In this document: positions 16,354 to 25,973 of the stretch, piece after piece
Numbering within the stretch: the stretch's first letter is position 1
How the letters are laid out: each line of letters opens with the position of its first letter
Assembly: GCF_001854405.1 (NCBI RefSeq)
Contig: NZ_CP017718.1
Location: forward strand, 1,922,001 to 1,986,000
Source: Hyphomonas sp. Mor2
GTDB taxonomy: Bacteria; Pseudomonadota; Alphaproteobacteria; Caulobacterales; Hyphomonadaceae
DNA: 64,000 nucleotides
Reading direction: 5' to 3'
The notes under the pieces: generated by a model
The model's database searches: none
What the model saw: the letters and a program-made list of their open reading frames with translations, nothing else
Told to the model about the DNA's origin: nothing
Position numbers and translations under genes: made by a program

Positions 16354-17583
16354 TCAAAGCAAGTCCGTGGCTGCCTGATCACGCCAGATCACTTGGTCCA
16401 ACCCCACAAAGCGCGCCATACGCGCAAGCTCCGCGTCGAGCTTTTCGGCACGCGTGGGCGTCCACGTCACCTTCGATTCCTTCCAGAGACGCAGGACACT
16501 GAGGACACCTGCTTTCCGATCCGCCTTGATCTCGATCCGACCGACAAAACGATCGCCTTCCAGCAGCGGATAGACATAGTACCCCCATTGCCGCTTGGCC
16601 GCTGGAACGAACATCTCGACCGTGTAGTCGAACCCGAACAGGCGCTTCAACCGAGCGCGATCGCGGATGACCGGATCAAAGGGATTGAGAATGCGCAACC
16701 GGGACGTGGGCGCGGCGGCTTCCGACAAACGCTGCTCGATGTCAGGCGGCGCCAGAACGCAGACCTTGGACCGGTCTGCGCAAACGATTTCCACCGGCAC
16801 CAATCCCGACGCATTCTGCGCCGCCCAACCCTTCGCTTCGGCATTGCTGACGGCGTCCCAGAAACGCTGGATGTCGCCTTCGCTGCCAAACGCCATGCGT
16901 TCAAGCGCGCCGCGGCAGAGCCAGTCGATCTGATCTTCATCCGACAGTACATGTTCCCTCAAATGTCCCGGAATGACCCGCTCGCTGAGGTCATAGAACT
17001 TGGTGAAATTCTCGCGGTGGGAGGTCGAAAGCTCGCCAGCATACCACATATAGTCGAGCGCCAGCTTATGCGGCGGACGGGCCCACATTTTCTTTTCACC
17101 CTGGACCTTTGTATCGAACGCCTTGGTGCAGAGCGGGCCCTCTTCGCGAATGCGGTCCTTGATCGCATTACGCCCGTCGGCACCGAGCATTCCCCGATGC
17201 CATTCCCATCGCCGGACTTTCTCTTCCAGGCGCCGAAACTGCCTTTGCCACATGGGATAGAACGCCATGGGCAGAACTGATGCATCATGGGTAAAGTGTT
17301 CGAAGACAAGGCGGTGATCGGCAAGATGCCGGTTCAACATGCGCTCGCGATAATTCTGGTTGCGGCTCCACAGGATATGGTGATGGGCCCGCGACACGAC
17401 TTGAATCGTATCCAATTGCACGAAGCCGAGCTTTTGAATCAGCCCATCAAGATCCAGCCTGCCGGTTGGTGTCGCGGCGAGGCCCTGCGCCTCCAGCCAC
17501 AAACGTCGTGCGTCGCGATTGCTGATCTGCAGGGGCGTTCGCTCATTCAATGTTATGCCTTTGACTTTCGGATCGCGCGCCAT
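16354..17583 (-). CDS. YcaQ-type winged-helix DNA glycosylase
   Basis: A 409-residue protein of the HTH_42/YcaQ (AlkX) family, whose E. coli member removes DNA interstrand crosslinks. The catalytic Gln-x-Asp motif is present in FVQLDTIQVV near residues 53-62. It is followed by HHHILWSRNQNY and FEHFTHDASVLP, then PFDPVIRDRARLKRLFGFDY and QWGYYVYPLLEGDRFVGRIE, which match the C-terminal half. The ATG at 17583 overlaps rarA by 31 bp. A TTG at 17550, just past the rarA stop with AAAGG upstream, is an equally likely start and would drop 11 residues. Being next to rarA, it fits a DNA-repair operon. Confidence 0.88.
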   Translation of the reverse strand: MARDPKVKGITLNERTPLQISNRDARRLWLEAQGLAATPTGRLDLDGLIQKLGFVQLDTIQVVSRAHHHILWSRNQNYRERMLNRHLADHRLVFEHFTHDASVLPMAFYPMWQRQFRRLEEKVRRWEWHRGMLGADGRNAIKDRIREEGPLCTKAFDTKVQGEKKMWARPPHKLALDYMWYAGELSTSHRENFTKFYDLSERVIPGHLREHVLSDEDQIDWLCRGALERMAFGSEGDIQRFWDAVSNAEAKGWAAQNASGLVPVEIVCADRSKVCVLAPPDIEQRLSEAAAPTSRLRILNPFDPVIRDRARLKRLFGFDYTVEMFVPAAKRQWGYYVYPLLEGDRFVGRIEIKADRKAGVLSVLRLWKESKVTWTPTRAEKLDAELARMARFVGLDQVIWRDQAATDLL

Positions 17584-18857
17584 TTGGCCAGACGCTCGGC
17601 AATGGGGCCTTCGCGCCCTAACCCCTTTGGTGTGTAGAATTCCACCCGCTCCATGCCATCGGGGAAATAGTCCTGTCCGGAGAAGCTGCCATCAGCGTCA
17701 TGGTCATACTCATAACCGTCGCCATAGCCCTGCTCTTTCATCATCTTGGTTGGCGCATTGAGAATGTGTTTGGGCGGCGTCAAGGAGCCGGTTTCGCGCG
17801 CCGCGGCGCGAGCCCGTTTCAGCCCCATATAGGACGCGTTCGATTTCGGCGCTGTCGCGAGATGGACCACTGCATGCGCCAGTGGGATCAAACCCTCCGG
17901 TTCGCCGAGCCGCTCGAATGCCCGCGCTGCTTCTCCGGCCACCATCATGGCCGTCGGGTCGGCGAGGCTGATATCCTCGCTCGCCATCACGACAAGACGA
18001 CGGGCGATGAAGAGCGGATCCTCGCCGCCTTCAATCATCCGCGCAAACCAGTAGAGCGCCGCATCCGGGTCGGAGCCGCGCACGGATTTGTGCAGGGCGG
18101 AAATCAGATTGTAATGCTCCTCACGATCCTTGTCATAGGCGGGGGCGCGTTTCTGGAGCGCCTGGGAAAGCTGCTCGACGCTGAGCTGTGTCCCGTCATC
18201 TGCGAGCGTGAACGCCTGTTCGGCAAGATTGAGCAGATAGCGCCCATCCCCATCCGCCATATCGATCAATGCCTGGCGCGCGCGCTCCTCGAGCGGCAGT
18301 GCACGCCGCATCTCGGTTTCCGCCCGCTCCAGGAGGTGCGCAGATCCCTCGGTATCGATCCTGTTGAGGACCAGAACCGCGCAGCGCGACAACAAGGCAC
18401 CGTTCAGTTCGAAGCTCGGATTCTCGGTTGTTGCACCGACCAACGTCACCGTCCCGGCCTCGACATAAGGCAGGAAGCCATCCTGCTGGGCGCGATTGAA
18501 GCGATGGATCTCATCGACGAAGAGCAGCGTCCCCTGCCCGAGATCACGGCGGCGCTGCGCGGCTTCAAACACAGCGCGAAGATCTTTCACGCCGGAGAAG
18601 ATCGCTGAAATGGCTTCAAAATGAAGGTCGGTTTCCTGGGCGAGAAGGCGCGCAATCGTGGTTTTCCCGACCCCAGGTGGCCCCCACAGGATAATCGACG
18701 AGAGTTGTCCATTCGACAGCATCCGGCCAAGCGCGCCGTCTGGACCGAGCAAATGATCCTGCCCGACCACTTCGGACAATGCGGCGGGTCGCAACTTGTC
18801 GGCCAATGGGCGCGGCGCATCTTGCGACAGATCGGATGCAGCGAACAAATCGGTCAT
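17553..18857 (-). CDS. rarA: replication-associated recombination protein A (AAA ATPase)
   Basis: A 434-residue clamp-loader-like AAA ATPase (RarA/MgsA/WRNIP1) that acts at stalled replication forks. Walker A is GPPGVGKT (59-66), Walker B is LLFVDEIHRFN, and the sensor region reads VGATTENPSFELN. The C-terminal half has the MgsA domain signature SVRGSDPDAALYWFARMIEGGEDP and VYATAPKSN-like HLATAPKSNASY. Length is usual. No ribosome site is obvious before the ATG. It leads the operon rarA-ycaQ-dipeptidase-nhaC; its tail overlaps the ycaQ-type gene, which links two DNA-repair functions. Confidence 0.95.
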   Translation of the reverse strand: MTDLFAASDLSQDAPRPLADKLRPAALSEVVGQDHLLGPDGALGRMLSNGQLSSIILWGPPGVGKTTIARLLAQETDLHFEAISAIFSGVKDLRAVFEAAQRRRDLGQGTLLFVDEIHRFNRAQQDGFLPYVEAGTVTLVGATTENPSFELNGALLSRCAVLVLNRIDTEGSAHLLERAETEMRRALPLEERARQALIDMADGDGRYLLNLAEQAFTLADDGTQLSVEQLSQALQKRAPAYDKDREEHYNLISALHKSVRGSDPDAALYWFARMIEGGEDPLFIARRLVVMASEDISLADPTAMMVAGEAARAFERLGEPEGLIPLAHAVVHLATAPKSNASYMGLKRARAAARETGSLTPPKHILNAPTKMMKEQGYGDGYEYDHDADGSFSGQDYFPDGMERVEFYTPKGLGREGPIAERLAKWRAIRKSKA

Positions 18858-19041
18858 GGTGTCTGGCTTAGCTGCGCATTCCCCTTTTGGTAAGACAAGG
18901 CCTGCCAGCTTTCGCTGCGGATTTCAAGAACATATAATGAACAAATCGGCCCTCGAGCACCCATTCGAGATCGATCAAGCGGGCCGTCGGACGCGGTTCA
19001 GTGATGGGCTGTTACATGCACATCATAGATCATCGCCCGGT

Positions 19042-20460
19042 CTAGACCGTGACGCTGCCGCTGATCTTGCGCCCGTTACGTTCAATCTCAATGTCCCAGC
19101 GCCCGGCGGGCCGATCCAGTGCATTGTTCAGATCATCCAGCGTCTCGATCGGCTGGCCATCAATCTTGGTGATGATGTCGCGCGGTTGGAAGAGACGCAT
19201 ACGATAGGCTCGGCGTGACATGCGGGTGACGATTATGCCGCTGGCAAAAGAGTCAGCATAGCCAATCTCTTCAGCCAGACGCGGCGAAAGCTCGACGACT
19301 TCGACACCGGCGAAGGGGTGACGTCCGTCGAGCAGGATACGCTCGGCTTCGCTTGCTCCGGGCGGGGGCGCCAGGCGGGTCAGAATGACTTGTTCCGTGC
19401 CCCCACGCAGAACCTTGAGCGCCACGTCTTCGCCCGGCGATTTCGTGGCGGCAAGGAATTTCAGACCGCGCTCATCGAACACTTCCCGATCATCAATCGT
19501 CAGGACCAGGTCGCCGCGGCGCAGCCCTGCCTGGTCGGCTGGACCATCCTCATAGACCTCGGAAACGATCACGCCGAGCGGGCGATCAAGCCCCTGCGCC
19601 TTGGCGATGTCAAAGGTCACAGATTGGCCTTTCAGGCCGAGCCAGGGACGGACGATCGTGCCTTCATTGACGGCCGCGTCGACCACCCGTCGCACCATTT
19701 CGGACGGGATCGCAAAGCCGATCCCGTTGGAGCCGCCGGAGCGCGAGAAGATGGCTGTATTGATGCCTACCAGCTCGCCGCGCGTGTTCACCAGCGCGCC
19801 GCCTGAATTGCCTGGATTCACGGCCGCATCGGTCTGCAGGAAGAAGGCATAATCGGAGACGCCGACATCGGTTCGCGCCGTGGCGGAAATGATCCCGGTT
19901 GTCACGGTCTGACCCACCCCGAACGGGTTCCCGACGGCGAGCACGAGGTCGCCCACTTCCACGCCGCGTGTATCGGCATAATCGAGCGTCGGCAGCTCGG
20001 CCCCTTCGACGTCGGCGCGCAGCACGGCGAGATCGGTCCGTTCATCAGCGAGGATCAATTCGGCCGGGTATTCGCGACGGTCGGCCAGAACCACGACGAT
20101 CTCATCTGCGCCGTCAATGACGTGATTGTTGGTCACGATGATGCCCTCATCTCCCATGATCACACCGGACCCGAGAGAGCTTTGCGTGCGCGATCCGCCG
20201 AAACGGTTACCGAACATCATTTCCTGGATCGAGGCCCGGCGCTGCACGGTCTTCTTGGTGTAAACATTGACCACGGCAGGTGAGACGTCTTTCACGAGCG
20301 GTGCGTAGGACAGTTCGATCTGCGCCTGGGTTTCGGGCACAGCTTTTTCCCAGAATCCCTGGGCCTTGGCCGAGCCATAAAGCGGGCTCACAAGCAGCAC
20401 GACCAGGGCCACCAGGACGAAGACCACGGCGACCAGAAGCTTGGATACGTGTTTTGTCAT
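19042..20460 (-). CDS. HtrA/DegP family periplasmic serine protease
   Basis: A 472-residue Do-type protease and chaperone of the envelope. The N-terminal hydrophobic segment (about 7-27) is a signal peptide or anchor. The trypsin-like triad is H113 (IVTNNHVIDG), D143 (RTDLAVLRAD) and S219 (NPGNSGGAL). Two PDZ domains follow, with RPWLGLKGQSVTFDIAKAQG opening the first and SGIIVTRMSRRAYRMRLFQP in the second. Starts at 20514 and 20478 are in frame too, but none has a clear ribosome site; I chose the ATG just before the hydrophobic core. It stands alone, with no adjacent RseP or sigma-E genes. Confidence 0.92.
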   Translation of the reverse strand: MTKHVSKLLVAVVFVLVALVVLLVSPLYGSAKAQGFWEKAVPETQAQIELSYAPLVKDVSPAVVNVYTKKTVQRRASIQEMMFGNRFGGSRTQSSLGSGVIMGDEGIIVTNNHVIDGADEIVVVLADRREYPAELILADERTDLAVLRADVEGAELPTLDYADTRGVEVGDLVLAVGNPFGVGQTVTTGIISATARTDVGVSDYAFFLQTDAAVNPGNSGGALVNTRGELVGINTAIFSRSGGSNGIGFAIPSEMVRRVVDAAVNEGTIVRPWLGLKGQSVTFDIAKAQGLDRPLGVIVSEVYEDGPADQAGLRRGDLVLTIDDREVFDERGLKFLAATKSPGEDVALKVLRGGTEQVILTRLAPPPGASEAERILLDGRHPFAGVEVVELSPRLAEEIGYADSFASGIIVTRMSRRAYRMRLFQPRDIITKIDGQPIETLDDLNNALDRPAGRWDIEIERNGRKISGSVTV

Positions 20461-20568
20461 AGAGTTTGTATAGATCATGAATATGGCTCTATTCCGGCGC
20501 GCTGGCGGAGGCAATTGGGCAGATATGACATTTCAGTTAGATGTCTGTTTTTGAACGGCAATTCGACC

Positions 20569-22011
20569 TTATTCGAAGTCTTTTCCGGCCAGCATCGCCA
20601 GATTTTTCGCATGATCTTCCCGGCTGATCTTGTAGAACGAGATCGCGAGCAACATCAGCATCCAGACCGTCAGCAACGTCGCCGCATACCCGAATCCAAG
20701 CCGCGCGACGGAGTCGCCGCTCGCTTCTTCGGGCCGGACCCCCGGTGCAATTGCTGCGAAAGCCAGGATCAGGGAGGCCGTCATCACGCCCACACCCTGA
20801 GACAGTTTGCGGATAAAGGTGATGCCCGCAAAGAACGTTCCTTCAGAGCGCCGTCCGGTTTGCAGCTCGCTCTCTTCAACAATGTCCGTCACCATTGACG
20901 CGGCCAGCATCTGGTAAGCGATGATCAGGGCGATATCGAAGACGGTGATAACCAGAATGATGTAGAACAACTCCGGCGTTCCATTCGCAGGCAAGAGCCC
21001 CAGGAGGCGTGCAAAAACCGGAGCCGGCGCCAGCGTGAACGCCATGATCCCGATCGCAATCGCCGCGCGCTTTTTCCCCCAGATACGCCCTGCCAGAGGC
21101 GCCAGAGCCAGAGCCATGATCGCAGAGAGATAGACGGCGAACGTCAAGACCGCGATCTGGTCGCCTGTGAAGTTCCAGAAAAAGCCATTGATATACTGGT
21201 TCAACGTCGCCGAAATTCCGGTGGCCAGAAGACCGAACAAGGTGGCCACGAAAAGCGCGCGGAAGGATGGATTCGAGAGCGTTTCCCAGATTTCTCCGAA
21301 GATCTTGCCAATGGTCAGATCCCGCTCCGGCGGTGGGCTCTTCAGATGCGGGATGCGGTGGTGGGTTCCAAACGCCGTGATCAGGATGGCGACCAGGATG
21401 CACGAGGCTCCGACGAGACCGTACAGGTTCCAGCCGGGCAAGTGGAAAAACCCCTGCGGATCGCCCTCACTTGGCTGCAGGAACACCGCGAACAGCATGA
21501 CCTGGACGGTCAGTCCCCCGACCCAGGCAAAGAAATACCGAAACGACATCAGCGATGTGCGAACATCATAATCCTGCGACAGCTCAGCAGACAGGCTGAG
21601 GCTCGGGACCTCGAACAAGGTGTACCCCACCCGCACGATAATGGTGAGTGTCAGCAGCCAGGCGAAAAGCGGCTGCCCTTCAAGACCGGCCGGCGGGTTC
21701 CAGACGAAGAAGTAAGCCACCGCCGCCGGAAGAGCTGCAGCATAGAGGAAAGGATGTCGCCGCCCCATGCTGGATCTGAGATTATCCGACCAATAGCCGA
21801 CAACCGGATCAGAGACGGCATCGACGATCAGCGCGATCCAAATGGCGGCCGCCACCCACAATCCGGGTAATCCCAGCACCTGGCTGTAAAACAGCAACAG
21901 GACGTAATCGAACCCGTTATTCTTGATTCCGCCTGCGGCGCCCCCAACGCCATATGCTATACGCGTGAACAATCCGGGCTTCGATCCCGTCGCGCTCGCA
22001 GTGCTTGTCAT
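20569..22011 (-). CDS. GPH-type MFS carrier (sugar:cation symporter-like), copy 1
   Basis: A 480-residue carrier with about 12 hydrophobic helices, of the glycoside-pentoside-hexuronide:cation symporter group. Family landmarks are RIAYGVGGAAGGIKNNGFDYVLL-type start residues, DAVSDPVVGYWSDNL near 68, SMGRRHPFLYAAALP, and VEESELQTGRRSEGTFFAG near 390. It is clearly paralogous to the next gene upstream (22081-23529), sharing GRRHPF, TGRRSEG and the YKISREDH-type tail. A TGGAG lies 5 bases before the ATG. It is last in the run from the monooxygenase and acyl-CoA dehydrogenase, so the substrate could be a glycoside, steroid-like or other organic compound. Confidence 0.88.
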   Translation of the reverse strand: MTSTASATGSKPGLFTRIAYGVGGAAGGIKNNGFDYVLLLFYSQVLGLPGLWVAAAIWIALIVDAVSDPVVGYWSDNLRSSMGRRHPFLYAAALPAAVAYFFVWNPPAGLEGQPLFAWLLTLTIIVRVGYTLFEVPSLSLSAELSQDYDVRTSLMSFRYFFAWVGGLTVQVMLFAVFLQPSEGDPQGFFHLPGWNLYGLVGASCILVAILITAFGTHHRIPHLKSPPPERDLTIGKIFGEIWETLSNPSFRALFVATLFGLLATGISATLNQYINGFFWNFTGDQIAVLTFAVYLSAIMALALAPLAGRIWGKKRAAIAIGIMAFTLAPAPVFARLLGLLPANGTPELFYIILVITVFDIALIIAYQMLAASMVTDIVEESELQTGRRSEGTFFAGITFIRKLSQGVGVMTASLILAFAAIAPGVRPEEASGDSVARLGFGYAATLLTVWMLMLLAISFYKISREDHAKNLAMLAGKDFE

Positions 22012-22080
22012 CTGAACTCCAACTGGTTTTGCAGAGGTCCATCAGCTGCCTCCGCCTTTAGCCCTAACAGGGTGACGGGT

Positions 22081-23529
22081 TTACTCAACTTTGCTGACAG
22101 TCTCGCGGTTTTGCTTGAGCGCCTGCAGATTGGCCTCGTGATCCTCTCGCGAGATCTGATAGCGGAACAGGAAAGCAATTGCGGTACTCCACAGCGCCAG
22201 CAGCCCGAACGCATATCCCGCACCGAGCATTTGAAGCGTCTCGACTGGAACGTCTCCAGGCTGAATATTTCGCGAGAGTTCTGCCGCTGCCAGCACGATC
22301 GAAGCGATGAACAGACCGCTGCCTCGCGCCAGTTTGCGCATGAAGCTGATCCCGGCGAAATAGATCCCCTCTGACCGGCGACCGGTTTTCAGCTCATTCT
22401 CTTCCACGATATCGGCGATCATCGAGGCCGAGATGATTTGATAGGTGATGATCAAGGCCACATCGATTACCGTCACACCGAGAATGATACCGAACAGAAG
22501 GTCGGTGCCATTGGGCGGCATGACCCCGATCAATCGCAACATCACCGGCATTGGCGCAACGGAAAACGCCACCGCGCCAATGATAATGGCACCACGTTTC
22601 TTACCGAGGCGTTTTGACACCAGCGGGGCGAGCACCAGCGCGATCGCGGCTGAGGCGAACACCGACACGGTCAGCAAGCTGGTCTGGGCCGTCGTGAACT
22701 CCCAGTAGAAGCCATTTATGTAATAGTTGAGAGACGCCGCGACGCCGGCCGCCATGAATCCGAACAAGGCCGCGAAGAACAAGCCTTGAAACGACGTGCT
22801 CGAAAGGCTCTCGCCAATCTCGCGAAACACCCGGCCCAGCGTAATTTGCCCGCTATCAGGAGGTTTGCGCAGATTGGGAATATGCCGGTGCGTTCCGACC
22901 GCGCAAAGCAGCATGGACGCAACGATCGCAATGGCCGCAATTGTTCCGTACCGGCGATAGCCATCGATATTGAGAAAACCGCTGCCATAGGTCTCGGTTT
23001 CGACGAGCAGGAAGGCCAGTGTGTAGGCCGCAATGGCGACCCCACCGGTCCACCCGAACACATAACGGAATGAGAGAAAGGAAGTGCGCTCGTCATAATC
23101 ATCGGTCAGTTCGGCCACCAGCGCGCTGCTCGGCACTTCATAGAACGTGTAACAGACGCGCACGACGATCGTGATCATCAACAGATAAGGAAACAGCGCG
23201 TTGCCGGTCAGGCCTGCCGGCGGATTCCAGGCCATGACATAAGAAACGGCCACCGGAATGATGGCCAGATACATGAACGGATGGCGCCGACCCCATCGTG
23301 TTTTCAGATTGTCCGACCAATAGCCCACAATCGGATCAGAGAGCCCGTCCACGAACAAGGCGATCATCAAGGTCGCGCCGACCAGCGCTGAATCGACCCC
23401 TAGAACCTGGCTGTAATAGAACAGCAGAAAATACTCGAAACCATTGTTCCGGATGCCATTCGCCGCGGCGCCCGAGCCGTAAGCGATCTTGGTCCAAATA
23501 CCGGCTTTGGGCGCCGATGCGTCCGCCAT
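22081..23529 (-). CDS. GPH-type MFS carrier, copy 2
   Basis: A 482-residue, 12-helix carrier closely related to its downstream neighbour. Shared features are IAYGSGAAANGIRNNGFEYF-type start, DGLSDPIVGYWSDNL, WGRRHPFMYLAIIPVAVSY, and VEENELKTGRRSEGIYFAG with a FRYQISREDH tail. AAGGAGG lies just before the ATG. The gene follows the acyl-CoA dehydrogenase at a 62-bp gap that holds a short GC-rich hairpin (GCGGGC/GCCCGC) without a T-run. The pair is a tandem duplication that has diverged, so the two probably differ in substrate. Confidence 0.88.
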   Translation of the reverse strand: MADASAPKAGIWTKIAYGSGAAANGIRNNGFEYFLLFYYSQVLGVDSALVGATLMIALFVDGLSDPIVGYWSDNLKTRWGRRHPFMYLAIIPVAVSYVMAWNPPAGLTGNALFPYLLMITIVVRVCYTFYEVPSSALVAELTDDYDERTSFLSFRYVFGWTGGVAIAAYTLAFLLVETETYGSGFLNIDGYRRYGTIAAIAIVASMLLCAVGTHRHIPNLRKPPDSGQITLGRVFREIGESLSSTSFQGLFFAALFGFMAAGVAASLNYYINGFYWEFTTAQTSLLTVSVFASAAIALVLAPLVSKRLGKKRGAIIIGAVAFSVAPMPVMLRLIGVMPPNGTDLLFGIILGVTVIDVALIITYQIISASMIADIVEENELKTGRRSEGIYFAGISFMRKLARGSGLFIASIVLAAAELSRNIQPGDVPVETLQMLGAGYAFGLLALWSTAIAFLFRYQISREDHEANLQALKQNRETVSKVE

Positions 23530-23591
23530 GTGTCCTCCTTGAAAGTGCGGCGGGCTTCTTTGACGGCCCGCTCACATTGCAACCGCGCGGA

Positions 23592-24815
23592 CTAAAGCCC
23601 GAGCACCATCTTTGACATGATGTTGCGCTGGATCTCGTTCGATCCGGCATAGATCGATGCCTTGCGATAGTTGAAATATCTCGGCGCCACGGTGGCGGCG
23701 ACTTCCGGCGTTGCGAGGTCGCTATTGGCACCCGATCGCGCCACAGCAAACATGTCCTGAACGAAGGGCGCGGAATAGCCGCCAACCGCTTCCAGTGACA
23801 GTTCGGTGATCTCTTGCTGGACTTCAGATCCGGCGCATTTCAGCATCGAACTTTCCGGCCCGACGCCTTGCCCGGCGGCGAGCGCCGAGAAGATCCGAAG
23901 TTCGGTGGCGTTCAGCGACTCGATCTTGATTTCCATCGCCGCAATCTTGCGCGCAAAATCCGGATCCTTGATCAGGGGTTCGCCATTCGATTGCTCGACG
24001 CTGGCCAGCTTCTTGGTCTTGGACAGCATGCTTTTCAGACCCGGCGCATAGGCATTGCCGCGTTCGAACTGCAGCAGGTATTTCGCATAGGTCCAGCCTT
24101 TGTTTTCTTCGCCGATCAGCGCGTCATCGATCTTGACGCGGACATCTTCGAAGAAGACCTGATTGATCTCCTGTTGGTTCTCAGTCGGCCCATCAAGAGT
24201 CGGCAGGGCGGATATCGAAATCCCGGGAAGATCCATGGGGAAAATCAGGAAGCTGATGCCCTCCTGCGGCTTGCCTTCTTTCGACGTTCGCACCAGGCAG
24301 AAGATCCAGTCGGCCCATTGCGCATGCGTCGTCCAGATCTTGGAGCCATTCAGCACATATTCGTCGCCATCGCGCACAGCGCTCATTTGCAGGGACGCGA
24401 GATCGGACCCGGAGCCTGGCTCGGAATAACCCTGACACCACCAGATGTCGGTGCGTTTGATCTTGGGCAGGTGTTCAGCCTTTTGCTTGTCATTGCCAAA
24501 CGCCATGATCACCGGCGCGACCATGGATTTGCCCATTGGTGTGGTGGCTGGCGTCCCGGCCGCCGACATTTCCATATTGAGGATATAGCGTTGGCTCGCC
24601 GTCAGGCCCGGACCACCATATTCTTCCGGCCAGTTTACGACAAACCAGCCTTGGTCATCGAGCTTCTTCTGCCATTCGACCATACCTTCCTTGTCCAGAT
24701 AATTGGTCTTGGACAGCGCATTGCGGCGGCGCAGATCATCCGAGTAATTCTCCGCGATCCAGTCGCGGACTTCCTTTTGGAAGGCGAGGTCTTCGGGTGT
24801 AAATGAGAGATCCAT
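23592..24815 (-). CDS. acyl-CoA dehydrogenase family protein
   Basis: A 407-residue FAD-dependent acyl-CoA dehydrogenase. The N-terminal helical domain carries WVVNWPEEYGGPGLT-type residues (FVVNWPEEYGGPGLT). CQGYSEPGSGSDLASLQMSA near 140 is the ACAD signature, YVLNGSKIWTTHAQWADWIF is the middle beta domain, and IYAGSNEIQRNIMSKMVLGL is the C-terminal flavin region. The size and the long insert TLDGPTENQQEINQVFF resemble the FadE-type enzymes used for sterol or long-chain substrates in Actinobacteria and Proteobacteria. It begins 9 bases after the small monooxygenase gene, so both are cotranscribed. Confidence 0.92.
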   Translation of the reverse strand: MDLSFTPEDLAFQKEVRDWIAENYSDDLRRRNALSKTNYLDKEGMVEWQKKLDDQGWFVVNWPEEYGGPGLTASQRYILNMEMSAAGTPATTPMGKSMVAPVIMAFGNDKQKAEHLPKIKRTDIWWCQGYSEPGSGSDLASLQMSAVRDGDEYVLNGSKIWTTHAQWADWIFCLVRTSKEGKPQEGISFLIFPMDLPGISISALPTLDGPTENQQEINQVFFEDVRVKIDDALIGEENKGWTYAKYLLQFERGNAYAPGLKSMLSKTKKLASVEQSNGEPLIKDPDFARKIAAMEIKIESLNATELRIFSALAAGQGVGPESSMLKCAGSEVQQEITELSLEAVGGYSAPFVQDMFAVARSGANSDLATPEVAATVAPRYFNYRKASIYAGSNEIQRNIMSKMVLGL

Positions 24816-24824
24816 CTGAATGTC

Positions 24825-25115
24825 CTATTCGACGATGTCGTACATATCGATTTTCGGGGCACCTGCGAGGCACGCGCCGAGGCTTGGCTGAGCGGCCTTG
24901 AAATAATCGGTCTGGCCATGTGCCGCGAGGGCTTCGCCAGAAGCATACTGCTCCATGAAAATGTACGTCGTGTCTGAGCCTTTGGCCTTGTAGAGCTGAT
25001 AGGTCAGGCACCCTGGCTCATTCGCTTTCACCTTCGCCATCAGGTCTTTGGCAGTGGCTTCGAAATCCGCTTGTTTTCCATCCTGGATCTCCAGGGTCGC
25101 GACGACACCAATCAT
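24825..25115 (-). CDS. small ABM-type (antibiotic biosynthesis monooxygenase-like) protein
   Basis: A 96-residue single ferredoxin-like ABM domain. MIGVVATLEIQDGKQADFEA opens the first strand-helix, EPGCLTYQLYKAKG is the conserved second strand, and TYIFMEQYASGEALAAHGQT is the third strand with the His-bearing loop. The family includes cofactor-free quinol oxygenases and many stand-alone proteins of unknown role. It heads a run with the acyl-CoA dehydrogenase 9 bases downstream and the two carriers beyond. The association suggests oxidation of an unusual carbon source, but this is inferred. Confidence 0.87.
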   Translation of the reverse strand: MIGVVATLEIQDGKQADFEATAKDLMAKVKANEPGCLTYQLYKAKGSDTTYIFMEQYASGEALAAHGQTDYFKAAQPSLGACLAGAPKIDMYDIVE

Positions 25116-25225
25116 GGCAGTCTCCTTGTCCGATACGTTTATGACCCCGACAGTATGGACGTTTACGCGAACGGCAAGCCCTCACCCGGGGAAAGGACGA
25201 CCATGAGGCAGGCCTCACAGACAGC

Positions 25226-25253
25226 AAAACGCCCGGAGCAAAAGGCCCGGGCG
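25226..25253 (-). terminator. intrinsic terminator after the DUF937 gene
   Basis: Read on the minus strand, CGCCCGG pairs with CCGGGCG around a 10-base loop and is followed by TTTTGCTG. It lies 28 bases beyond the DUF937 stop and upstream of the small monooxygenase gene, so it separates the two units. Confidence 0.75.
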
Positions 25254-25280
25254 CTTCATCATGTGACTGAGTTTGGTCGT

Positions 25281-25925
25281 CTAACGGCGCTGTTTCAGCA
25301 CCATGTCGAAAATATCGTCCATGGCGGAGCCATCGCGATCGGCATCGAACAAGGCGCCGAGCAGGCCCATTCCGTCCTTCTGCGCAGGTTGAGGCTTCTG
25401 CGAACCCCCGAACAGACCGCCCAGCAATCCCCCAAGTCCCCCGCTTTTTTGCGGGGCCTGAGCCTGGCCGCCCAACATGCCGGCGAGTTGCGAGAGCGTA
25501 TCCGGCTCCTCGCTTTTCTTGGCGAGCGAGCCCATGACCATGGTCGCGACCACGGGCAGCATCTGCTTGAGGAGGTCATCGCCGAGGCCGGTTTTCTCCG
25601 CGGCGCGGCTGGCCACTGCGCGACTGACCTCCTTGGAGCCGAGCAAATGGCCAAGAATGCCATTGCCTTCATCGCGGGTCTCAGGCCGCCCGAGCCGTTC
25701 AGGCTCATCCAGATAGCGACCATGCGAGCCCTTGTTGAGCGCCTCCAGCAAGGCCTCGGCGCCGCCTTGCTTGCCAGCGTTTGACTTCAGCCCGGCCGCC
25801 AGCGCGGGAATCAGCGCCGCCATTGCCTTCTGCGTCATGTCCTCGTTGAGACCAAATTGTTGACCGAGTTGTTGTTTGGCTGGCTGCACCTGTGGCCCGG
25901 CCAGTAGATCCAGTAATCCTGCCAT
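25281..25925 (-). CDS. DUF937 family protein
   Basis: A 214-residue soluble protein of the DUF937 family. The N-terminus LLDLLAGPQ and QQLGQQFGLNEDMTQKAMAALIPALAAGL match the helical repeat of this family, which recurs around DDLLKQMLPVVATMVMGSL. A Gly-rich linker (SGGLGGLLGGLFGGSQ) precedes a short C-terminal helix DDIFDMVLKQRR. The start at 25925 is chosen over one 8 codons upstream because AGGGGA lies just before it. Function is unknown. It stands alone between a terminator and dusA. Confidence 0.82.
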   Translation of the reverse strand: MAGLLDLLAGPQVQPAKQQLGQQFGLNEDMTQKAMAALIPALAAGLKSNAGKQGGAEALLEALNKGSHGRYLDEPERLGRPETRDEGNGILGHLLGSKEVSRAVASRAAEKTGLGDDLLKQMLPVVATMVMGSLAKKSEEPDTLSQLAGMLGGQAQAPQKSGGLGGLLGGLFGGSQKPQPAQKDGMGLLGALFDADRDGSAMDDIFDMVLKQRR

Positions 25926-25973
25926 TGCATTCCCCTTTATTGCAGGCACTCACGCTACGCGCTGGCGCGGAAA

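Noticed and set aside
19038-19049. 12-bp palindrome CGGTCTAGACCG at the htrA stop
   Set aside because: It has no loop, no T-run and contains the stop codon; probably chance.
18933-19218. Plus-strand TATAAT followed by a frame starting MNKSALEHPFEID
   Set aside because: No -35 box at the right distance, no ribosome site, and most of the frame is antisense to the htrA 3' end.
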